Source: Rhopalosiphum padi (lineage: Eukaryota > Arthropoda > Insecta > Hemiptera > Aphididae). From it: 64,000 nt of DNA. The stretch covers positions 5,922,602 through 5,986,601 of the forward strand of contig NW_026869996.1 of the NCBI RefSeq assembly GCF_020882245.1. The letters run 5' to 3'. A program made the translations under genes and the position numbers. Shown here piece by piece: positions 53,613 to 64,000 of this stretch. The notes under the pieces were generated by a model, which was given only the letters and a program-made list of their open reading frames with translations, was not told the origin of the DNA and made no database searches. Position 1 is the stretch's first letter, and every line of letters begins with the position of its first letter.

Positions 53613-54000
53613 AATAACTCCATAGGTACACCAGAAAACGTAATTTAACGTTCTAGGGGTAAAATATTTCAATTTCCGCTCAGATTTAATAATTGACCCT
53701 TTTCCCACTACAATTAAAAAAAAAAATTTTCACTTTAAAACTAAAGAGTTTTTTTAAATATATTAAATTACAATTTTTAAATATTAGATTTAAGTTAATA
53801 ACCCAATAGGTGCACCAGAAAACGTAATTTAACGTTCTAGGGGAAAAATATTTCAATTTCCGCTCAGATTTAAAAAATGACCATTATCCCACTATAGTTA
53901 AATAAATGAAATTTTCACATAAAATCTGCATGGTTTTATTAAATATACTTAAATACAATTTTTATATGTTAGATTTAAGTTAATAACCCCATAGGTACAC

Positions 54001-57000
54001 CAGAAAACGTAATTTAACGTTCTAGGGGTAAAATATTTCAATTTCCGCTCAGATTTAAAAATTCACCATCTTCCCACTTTAGTTAAATAAATGAAATTTT
54101 CACTTAAAATCTGCATGGTTTTATTAAATATACTTAAATACAATTTTTATATGTTAGATTTAAGTTAATAACTCCATAGGTACACCAGAAAACGTAATTT
54201 AACGTTCTAGGGGTAAAATATTTCAATTTCCGCTCAGATTTAAAAATTGACCATCTTCCCACTATAGTTAAATAAATGAAATTTTCACTTAAAATCTTCA
54301 TGGTTTTATTTAATATACTTAATTACAATTTTTATATGTTAGATTTAAGTTAATAACCCCATAGGTACACCAGAAAACGTAATTTTACGTTCTAGGGGTA
54401 AAATATTTCAATTTCCGCTCAGATTTAATAATTGACCCTTTTCCCAATACAATTAAATAAAAAAATTTTTCACTTTAAAACTAAAGAGTTTTTTTAAATA
54501 TATTAAATTACAATTTTTAAATATTAGATTTAAGTTAATAACCCCATGGGTGCACCAGAAAACGTAATTTAATGTTCTAGGGGTAAAATATTTCAATTTC
54601 CGCTGAGATTTAAAAATTCACCATCTTCCCACTTTAGTTAAATAAATGAAATTTTCACTTTAAAACTAATGAGTTTTTTTAAATATATTAAATTACAATT
54701 TTTAAATATTAGATTTAAGTTAATAACCCAATAGGTGCACCAGAAAACGTAATTTAACGTTCTAGGGGTAAAATATTTCAATTTCCGCTCAGATTTAAAA
54801 AATGACCATCTTCCCACTATAGTTAAATAAATGAAATTTTCACTTAAAATCTGCATGGTTTTATTAAATATACTTAAATACAATTTTTATATGTTAGATT
54901 TAAGTTAATAACCCCATAGGTACACCAGAAAACGTAATTTAACGTTCTAGGGGTAAAATATATCAATTTCCGCTCAGATTTAATAATTGACCCTTTTCCC
55001 ACTACAATTAAATAAAAAAAATTTTCACTTTAAAACTAAAGAGTTTTTTTAAATATATTAAATTACAATTTTTATATGTTAGATTTAAGTTAATAACCCC
55101 ATAGGTGCACCAGAAAACGTAATTTAACGTTCTAGGGGTAAAATATTTCAATTTCCGCTCAGATTTAAAAAATGACCATCTTCCCACTATAGTTAAATAA
55201 ATGAAATTTTCACTTAAAATCTGCATGGTTTTATTAAATATACTAAAATACAATTTTTATATGTTAGATTTAAGTTAATAACCCCATAGGTGCACCAGAA
55301 AACGTAATTTAACGTTCTAGGGGTAAAATATTTCAATTTCCGCTCAGATTTAAAAATTCACCATCTTCCCACTTTAGTTAAATAAATGAAATTTTCACTT
55401 AAAATCTGCATGGTTTTATTAAATATACTTAATTACAATTTTTATATGTTAGATTTAAGTTAGCAACTCCATAGGTACACCAGAAAACGTAATTTAACGT
55501 TCTAGAATAAATTATTTCAATTTCCGCTCAGATTTAAAAATTGACCATCTTCCCACTATAGTTAAATAAATGAAATTTTCACTTAAAATCTTCATGGTTT
55601 TATTTAATATACTTAATTACAATTTTTATATGTTAGATTTAAGTTAATAACCCCATAGGTACACCAGAAAACGTAATTTTACGTTCTAGGGGTAAAATAT
55701 TTCAATTTCCGCTCAGATTTAATAATTGACCCTTTTCCCACTACAATTAAAAAAAAAAATTTTCACTTTAAAACTAAAGAGTTTTTTTAATTATATTAAA
55801 TTACAATTTTTAAATATTAGATTTAAGTAAATAACCCCATAGGTGCACCAGAAAACGTAATTTAACGTTCTAGGGGTAAAATATATCAATTTCCGCTCAG
55901 ATTTAATAATTGACCCTTTTCCCAATAAAATTAAATAAAAAAATTTTTCACTTTAAAACTAAAGAGTTTTTTTAAATATATTAAATTACAATTTTTAAAT
56001 ATTAGATTTAAGTTAATAACCCCATGGGTGCACCAGAAAACGTAATTTAATGTTCTAGGGGTAAAATATTTCAATTTCCGCTGAGATTTAAAAATTCACC
56101 ATCTTCCCACTTTAGTTAAATAAATGAAATTTTCACTTTAAAACTAATGAGTTTTTTTAAATATATTAAATTACAATTTTTAAATATTAGATTTAAGTTA
56201 ATAACCCAATAGGTGCACCAGAAAACGTAATTTAACGTTCTAGGGGTAAAATATTTCAATTTCCGCTCAGATTTAAAAAATGACCATTATCCCACTATAG
56301 TTAAATAAATGAAATTTTCACATAAAATCTGCATGGTTTTATTAAATATACTTAAATACAATTTTTATATGTTAGATTTAAGTTAATAACCCCATAGGTA
56401 CACCAGAAAACGTAATTTAACGTTCTAGGGGTAAAATATATCAATTTCCGCTCAGATTTAATAATTGACCCTTTTCCCACTACAATTAAATAAAAAAAAT
56501 TTTCACTTTAAAACTAAAGAGTTTTTTTAAATATATTAAATTACAATTTTTATATGTTAGATTTAAGTTAATAACCCCATAGGTGCACCAGAAAACGTAA
56601 TTTAACGTTCTAGGGGTAAAATATTTCAATTTCCGCTCAGATTTAAAAATTCACCATCTTCCCACTTTAGTTAAATAAATGAAATTTTCACTTAAAATCT
56701 GCATGGTTTTATTAAATATACTTAAATACAATTTTTATATGTTAGATTTAAGTTAATAACTCCATAGGTACACCAGAAAACGTAATTTAACGTTCTAGGG
56801 GTAAAATATTTCAATTTCCGCTCAGATTTAAAAATTGACCATCTTCCCACTATAGTTAAATAAATGAAATTTTCACTTAAAATCTTCATGGTTTTATTTA
56901 ATATACTTAATTACAATTTTTATATGTTAGATTTAAGTTAATAACCCCATAGGTACACCAGAAAACGTAATTTTACGTTCTAGGGGTAAAATATATCAAT

Positions 57001-57821
57001 TTCCGCTCAGATTTAATAATTGACACTTTTCCCACTACAATTAAATAAAAAAAATTTTCACTTTAAAACTAAAGAGTTTTTTTAATTATATTAAATTACA
57101 ATTTTTAAATATTAGATTTAAGTAAATAACCCCATAGGTGCACCAGAAAACGTAATTTAACGTTCTAGGGGTAAAATATATCAATTTCCGCTCAGATTTA
57201 ATAATTGACCCTTTTCCCAATACAATTAAATAAAAAAATTTTTCACTTTAAAACTAAAGAGTTTTTTTAAATATATTAAATTACAATTTTTAAATATTAG
57301 ATTTAAGTTAATAACCCCATGGGTGCACCAGAAAACGTAATTTAATGTTCTAGGGGTAAAATATATCAATTTTCGCTCAGATTTAATAATTGACCCTTTT
57401 CCCACTACAATTAAAAAAAAAAATTTTCACTTTAAAACTAAAGAGTTTTTTTAATTATATTAAATTACAATTTTTAAATATTAGATTTAAGTTAATAACC
57501 CCATAGGTGCACCAGAAAACGTAATTTAACGTTCTAGGGGTAAGATATTTCAATTTCCGCTCAGATTTAAAAATTCACCATCTTCCCACTTTAGTTAAAT
57601 AAATGAAATTTTCACTTAAAATCTGCATGGTTTTATTAAATATACTTAAATACAATTTTTTATATGTTAGATTTAAGTTAATAACCCCATAGGTGCACCA
57701 GAAAACGTAATTTAACGTTCTAGGGGTAAAATATTTCAATTTCCGCTCAGATTTAAAAATTCACCATCTTCCCACTTTAGTTAAATAAATGAAATTTTCA
57801 CTTAAAATCTGCATGGTTTTA
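54001..57821 (-). repeat. 3.8-kb duplicated segment, copy 2 (offset 7391)
   Basis: Partner of 46610-50430. It retains the ordinary TTTTTAAATATTAG sequence where copy 1 has an ATTACA triplet (50073-50090). Edges are approximate. Confidence 0.8.
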
Positions 57822-60180
57822 TTAAATATACTTAAATACAATTTTTATATCGTTAGATTTAAGTTATTAACCCCATAGGTACACCAGATAACGTAATTTA
57901 ACGTTCTAGGGGTAAGATATTTCAATTTCCGCTCAGATTTAAAAATTCACCATCTTCCCACTTTAGTTAAATAAATGAAATTTTCACTTAAAATCTGCAT
58001 GGTTTTATTAAATATACTTAAATACAATTTTTATATGTTAGATTTAAGTTAATAACCCCATAGGTGCACCAGAAAACGTAATTTAACGTTCTAGGGGTAA
58101 AATATTTCAATTTCCGCTCAGATTTAAAAATTGACCATCTTCCCACTATAGTTAAATAAATGAAATTTTCACTTAAAATCTGGCATGGTTTTATTAAATA
58201 TACTTAAATACAATTTTTATATGTTAGATTTAAGTTAATAACCCCATAGGTGCACCAGAAAACGTAATTTAACGTTCTAGGGGGTAAAATATTTCAATTT
58301 CCGCTCAGATTTAAAAATTCACCATCTTCCCACTTTAGTTTAAATAAATGAAATTTTCACTTAAAATCTGCATGGTTTTATTAAATATACCTTAAATACA
58401 ATTTTTATATGTTAGATTTAAGTTAATAACTCCATAGGTACACCAGAAAACGTAAATTTAACGTTCTAGGGGTAAAAATATTTCAATTTCCGCTCAGATT
58501 TAATAATTGACCCTTTTCCACTACAATTAAAAAAAAAATTTTCACTTTAAACTAAAGAGTTTTTTTAAATATATTAAATTACAATTTTTAAATATTAGAT
58601 TTAAGTTAATAACCCAATAGGTGCACCAGAAAACGTAATTTAACGTTCTAGGGGAAAAATATTTCAATTTCCGCTCAGATTTAAAAAATGACCATTATCC
58701 CACTATAGTTAAATAAATGAAATTTTCACATAAAATCTGCATGGTTTTATTAAATATACTTAAATACAATTTTTATATGTTAGATTTAAGTTAATAACCC
58801 CATAGGTACACCAGAAAACGTAATTTAACGTTCTAGGGGTAAAATATATCAATTTCCGCTCAGATTTAATAATTGACCCTTTTCCCACTACAATTAAATA
58901 AAAAAAAATTTTCACTTTAAAACTAAAGAGTTTTTTTAAATATATTAAATTACAATTTTTATATGTTAGATTTAAGTTAATAACCCCATAGGTGCACCAG
59001 AAAACGTAATTTAACTTCTAGGGGTAAAATATTTCAATTTCCGCTCAGATTTAAAAATTCACCATCTTCCCACTTTAGTTAAATAAATGAAATTTTCACT
59101 TAAAATCTGCATGGTTTTATTAAATATACTTAAATACAATTTTTATATGTTAGATTTAAGTTAATAACTCCATAGGTACACCAGAAAACGTAATTTAACG
59201 TTCTAGGGGTAAAATATTTCAATTTCCGCTCAGATTTAAAAATTGACCATCTTCCCACTATAGTTTAAATAAATGAAATTTTCACTTAAATCTTCATGGT
59301 TTTATTTAATATACTTAATTACAATTTTTATATGTTAGATTTAAGTTAATAACCCCATAGGTACACCAGACAACGTAATTTTACGTTCTAGGGGTAAAAT
59401 ATTTCAAATTCCGCTCAGATTTAATAATTGACCCTTTTCCCCAATACAATTAAATAAAAAAAATTTTTTCACTTTAAAAACTAAAGAGTTTTTTTAAATA
59501 TATTAAATTACAATTTTTAAATATTAGATTTAAGTTAATAACCCCATGGGTGCACCAGAAAAACGTAATTTAACGTTCTAGGGGTAAAAATATATCAATT
59601 TCCGCTCAGATTTAATAATTGACCCTTTTCCCAATACAATTAAATAAAAAAATTTTTCACTTTAAAACTAAAGAGTTTTTTTTAAATATATTAAATTACA
59701 ATTTTTAAATATTAGATTAAGTTAATAACCCCATGGGTGCACCAGAAAACGTAATTTAATGTTCTAGGGGTAAAATATATCAATTTTTCGCTCAGATTTA
59801 ATAATTGACCCTTTTCCCACTACAATTAAAAAAAAAAATTTTCACTTTAAAACTAAAGAGTTTTTTTAATTATATTAAATTACAATTTTTAAATATTAGA
59901 TTTAAGTTAATAACCCCATAGGTGCACCAGAAACGTAATTTAACGTTCTAGGGGTAAGATATTTCAATTTCCGCTCAGATTTAAAAATTCACCATCTTCC
60001 CACTTTAGTTAAATAAATGAAAATTTTCACTTAAAATCTGCATGGTTTTATTAAATATACTTAAATACAATTTTTATATGTTAGATTAAGTTAATAACCC
60101 CATAGGTGCACCAGAAAACGTAATTTAACGTTCTAGGGGTAAAATATTTCAATTTCCGCTCAGATTTAAAATTCACCATC
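57640..60180. other. Indel-rich stretch of the right array
   Basis: More than twenty one-base gains or losses in about 2.5 kb, for example ATATCGTTAG near 57850, CTGGCATGG near 58181, CTAGGGGGTAA near 58278, TAACTTCTAGG near 59013, TTCCCCAATAC near 59437 and AGAAACGTAA near 59931. The preceding 25 kb is nearly free of such changes. A likely low-coverage or unpolished patch. Confidence 0.75.
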
Positions 60181-63100
60181 TTCCCACTTTAGTTAAATAA
60201 ATGAAATTTTCACTTAAAATCTGCATGGTTTTATTAAATATACTTAATTACAATTTTTATATGTTAGATTTAAGTTAATAACCCCATAGGTGCACCAGAA
60301 AAAGTAATTTAACGTTCTAGGGGTAAAATATTTCAATTTCCGCTCAGATTTAAAAATTGACCATCTTCCCACTATAGTTAAATAAATGAAATTTTCACTT
60401 AAAATCTGCATGGTTTTATTAAATATACTTAAATACAATTTTTATATGTTAGATTTAAGTTATTAACCCCATAGGTACACCAGATAACGTAATTTAACGT
60501 TCTAGGGGTAAGATATTTCAATTTCCGCTCAGATTTAAAAATTCACCATCTTCCCACTTTAGTTAAATAAATGAAATTTTCACTTAAAATCTGCATGGTT
60601 TTATTAAATATACTTAAATACAATTTTTATATGTTAGATTTAAGTTAATAACCCCATAGGTGCACCAGAAAACGTAATTTAACGTTCTAGGGGTAAAATA
60701 TTTCAATTTCCGCTCAGATTTAAAAATTGACCATCTTCCCACTATAGTTAAATAAATGAAATTTTCACTTAAAATCTGCATGGTTTTATTAAATATACTT
60801 AAATACAATTTTTATATGTTAGATTTAAGTTAATAACCCCATAGGTGCACCAGAAAACGTAATTTAACGTTCTAGGGGTAAAATATTTCAATTTCCGCCT
60901 CAGATTTAAAAATTCACCATCTTCCCACTTTAGTTAAATAAATGAAAATTTTCACTTAAAATCTGCATGGTTTTATTAAATATACTTAAATACAATTTTT
61001 ATATGTTAGATTTAAGTTAATAACTCCATAGGTACACCAGAAAACGTAATTTAACGTTCTAGGGGTAAAATATTTCAATTTCCGCTCAGATTTAATAATT
61101 GACCCTTTTCCCACTACAATTAAAAAAAAAAATTTTCACTTTAAAACTAAAGAGTTTTTTTAAATATATTAAATTACAATTTTTAAATATTAGATTTAAG
61201 TTAATAACCCAATAGGTGCACCAGAAAACGTAATTTAACGTTCTAGGGGAAAAATATTTCAATTTCCGCTCAGATTTAAAAAATGACCATTATCCCACTA
61301 TAGTTAAATAAATGAAATTTTCACATAAAATCTGCATGGTTTTATTAAATATACTTAAATACAATTTTTATATGTTAGATTTAAGTTAATAACCCCATAG
61401 GTACACCAGAAAACGTAATTTAACGTTCTAGGGGTAAAATATATCAATTTCCGCTCAGATTTAATAATTGACCCTTTTCCCACTACAATTAAATAAAAAA
61501 AATTTTCACTTTAAAACTAAAGAGTTTTTTTAAATATATTAAATTACAATTTTTATATGTTAGATTTAAGTTAATAACCCCATAGGTGCACCAGAAAACG
61601 TAATTTAACTTTCTAGGGGTAAAATATTTCAATTTCCGCTCAGATTTAAAAATTCACCATCTTCCCACTTTAGTTAAATAAATGAAATTTTCACTTAAAA
61701 TCTGCATGGTTTTATTAAATATACTTAAATACAATTTTTATATGTTAGATTTAAGTTAATAACTCCATAGGTACACCAGAAAACGTAATTTAACGTTCTA
61801 GGGGTAAAATATTTCAATTTCCGCTCAGATTTAAAAATTGACCATCTTCCCACTATAGTTAAATAAATGAAATTTTCACTTAAAATCTTCATGGTTTTAT
61901 TTAATATACTTAATTACAATTTTTATATGTTAGATTTAAGTTAATAACCCCATAGGTACACCAGAAAACGTAATTTTACGTTCTAGGGGTAAAATATTTC
62001 AATTTCCGCTCAGATTTAATAATTGACCCTTTTCCCAATACAATTAAATAAAAAAATTTTTCACTTTAAAACTAAAGAGTTTTTTTAAATATATTAAATT
62101 ACAATTTTTAAATATTAGATTTAAGTTAATAACCCCATGGGTGCACCAGAAAACGTAATTTAATGTTCTAGGGGTAAAATATATCAATTTCCGCTCAGAT
62201 TTAATAATTGACCCTTTTCCCACTACAATTAAAAAAAAAAATTTTCACTTTAAAACTAAAGAGTTTTTTTAATTATATTAAATTACAATTTTTAAATATT
62301 AGATTTAAGTTAATAACCCCATAGGTGCACAGAAAACGTAATTTAACGTTCTAGGGTAAAATATATCAATTTCCGCTCAGATTTAATAATTGACCCTTTT
62401 CCAATAAAATTAAATAAAAAAATTTTTCACTTTAAAACTAAAGAGTTTTTTTAAATATATTAAATTACAATTTTTAAATATTAGATTTAAGTTAATAACC
62501 CCATGGGTGCACCAGAAAACGTAATTTAATGTTCTAGGGGTAAAATATTTCAATTTCCGCTGAGATTTAAAAATTCACCATCTTCCCACTTTAGTTAAAT
62601 AAATGAAATTTTCACTTTAAAACTAATGAGTTTTTTTAAAATATATTAAATTACAATTTTTAAATATTAGATTTAAGTTAATAACCCAATAGGTGCACCA
62701 GAAAACGTAATTTAACGTTCTAGGGGTAAAATATTTCAATTTCCGCTCAGATTTAAAAAATGACCATTATCCCACTATAGTTAAATAAATGAAATTTTCA
62801 CATAAAATCTGCATGGTTTTATTAAATATACTTAAATACAATTTTTATATGTTAGATTTAAGTTAATAACCCCATAGGTGCACCAGAAAACGTAATTTAA
62901 CGTTCTAGGGGTAAAATATTTCAATTTCCGCTCAGATTTAAAAATTCACCATCTTCCCACTTTAGTTAAATAAATGAAAATTTTCACTTAAAATCTGCAT
63001 GGTTTTATTAAATATACTTAATTACAATTTTTATATGTTAGATTTAAGTTAATAACCCCATAGGTGCACCAGAAAAAGTAATTTAACGTTCTAGGGGTAA

Positions 63101-64000
63101 AATATTTCAATTTCCGCTCAGATTTAAAAATTGACCATCTTCCCACTATAGTTAAATAAATGAAATTTTCACTTAAAATCTGCATGGTTTTATTAAATAT
63201 ACTTAAATACAATTTTTATATGTTAGATTTAAGTTATTAACCCCATAGGTACACCAGATAACGTAATTTAACGTTCTAGGGGTAAGATATTTCAATTTCC
63301 GCTCAGATTTAAAAATTCACCATCTTCCCACTTTAGTTAAATAAATGAAATTTTCACTTAAAATCTGCATGGTTTTATTAAATATACTTAAATACAATTT
63401 TTATATGTTAGATTTAAGTTAATAACCCCATAGGTGCACCAGAAAACGTAATTTAACGTTCTAGGGGTAAAATATTTCAATTTCCGCTCAGATTTAAAAA
63501 TTGACCATCTTCCCACTATAGTTAAATAAATGAAATTTTCACTTAAAATCTGCATGGTTTTATTAAATATACTTAAATACAATTTTTATATGTTAGATTT
63601 AAGTTAATAACCCCATAGGTGCACCAGAAAACGTAATTTAACGTTCTAGGGGTAAAATATTTCAATTTCCGCTCAGATTTAAAAATTCACCATCTTCCCA
63701 CTTTAGTTAAATAAATGAAATTTTCACTTAAATCTGCATGGTTTATTAAATATACTTAAATACAATTTTTATATGTTAGATTTAAGTTAATAACTCCATA
63801 GGTACACCAGAAAACGTAATTTAACGTTCTAGGGGTAAAATATTTCAATTTCCGCTCAGATTTAATAATTGACCCTTTTCCCACTACAATTAAAAAAAAA
63901 AATTTTCACTTTAAAACTAAAGAGTTTTTTTAAATATATTAAATTACAATTTTTAAATATTAGATTTAAGTTAATAACCCAATAGGTGCACCAGAAAACG

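Larger units (their letters stand above)
24051..64000 (-). repeat. Right satellite array, 185-bp monomer, - orientation
   Basis: About 216 monomer lengths of the same satellite, all in reverse complement relative to the left array, running off the right edge of the window. The A and B classes and mosaic forms are the same families, but the variants differ. Right-only markers seen by eye are CTAGAATAAA replacing the CTAGGGGTAAAA step (five sites), CCATTATCCC, GCTGAGATTT and CCCATGGGTGC. The shortened monomer typical of the left array was not seen here. The region 31-57 kb is very regular; 24.0-30.4 and 57.6-60.2 kb contain many single-base indels. Confidence 0.97.

Noticed and set aside
28..64000. 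Dozens of 60-129-codon open reading frames with near-identical peptides on + (left) and - (right)
   Set aside because: They coincide with satellite monomers, many begin at TTG, GTG or ATT rather than ATG, and 185 bp is not a multiple of three, so frames cannot continue in phase. Substitutions between copies show no coding pattern by eye.
1..64000. CRISPR array
   Set aside because: The whole 185-bp unit repeats, with no unique spacers of uniform length between short repeats, and there are no cas genes.
1..64000. Transposon or retroelement tandem array
   Set aside because: No terminal repeats, transposase or polymerase motifs, or target-site duplications are visible in the monomer or at its block edges.
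1..64000. CENP-B box
   Set aside because: GAGCGGAAA partly resembles the 3' half, but the TTCG half and the spaced A are absent in the consensus of both classes.
1..64000. Plasmid-type iterons or a bacterial origin
   Set aside because: Iterons are about 20 bp and few in number; 63.5 kb of 185-bp monomers with HORs and no genes does not fit a bacterial replicon.
1..64000. Poly-T runs after AT-rich stems as intrinsic terminators
   Set aside because: The T runs are part of every class B monomer, have no G+C-rich stem before them and no gene upstream.
1..64000. Telomeric repeats, tRNA or rRNA genes within the array
   Set aside because: None was seen; the sequence stays in satellite phase throughout both arms.

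Overview
The window is satellite DNA from end to end, apart from one block of unknown bases. It consists of an AT-rich tandem repeat with a 185-bp monomer (about 24-27% G+C by hand count of the monomers). There are roughly 127 monomer lengths in positions 1-23550 and 216 in 24051-64000, separated by exactly 500 N (23551-24050). I found no credible protein-coding gene, RNA gene, transposon, CRISPR array or unique sequence. Long uniform nucleosome-length monomers, higher-order repeats (HORs) and a fixed 500-N scaffold gap all suggest a eukaryotic centromeric or heterochromatic satellite in a long-read, scaffolded assembly. The species cannot be told from the sequence.

Layout. In the left arm (1-23550) all monomers read on the + strand; in the right arm (24051-64000) all read on the - strand, so the satellite changes orientation across the gap. 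Two equal-length monomer classes, A and B, share a conserved core of about 80 bp and differ in the other ~105 bp; mosaic monomers join B-type and A-type halves. Monomers are organised into HORs. In the left arm there is a ~1.19-kb block (alpha, five copies), which contains a monomer shortened by 47 bp, and a 7-mer of ~1295 bp (beta, whose first five monomers recur eight times). In the right arm a different 7-mer of ~1294 bp (gamma) is visible at 34.7-36.0 and 40.0-42.6 kb, with 8-mer and rearranged variants around it. On top of these lie long duplications marked by shared private variants, at offsets of 2402, 7391 and about 7044 bp.

Function. No genes act together here. Features that could matter biologically are a 16-bp dyad in the conserved core, a TATA-like octamer present in class A monomers and absent from class B, and the strand switch itself. 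The many 60-129-codon open frames are translations of the satellite and should not be annotated as proteins. Single-base, mostly homopolymer indels cluster at about 16.8-20.5, 24.0-30.4 and 57.6-60.2 kb and look like unpolished long-read consensus. The strand switch may be a real inversion or simply an unoriented contig; the sequence alone cannot decide.
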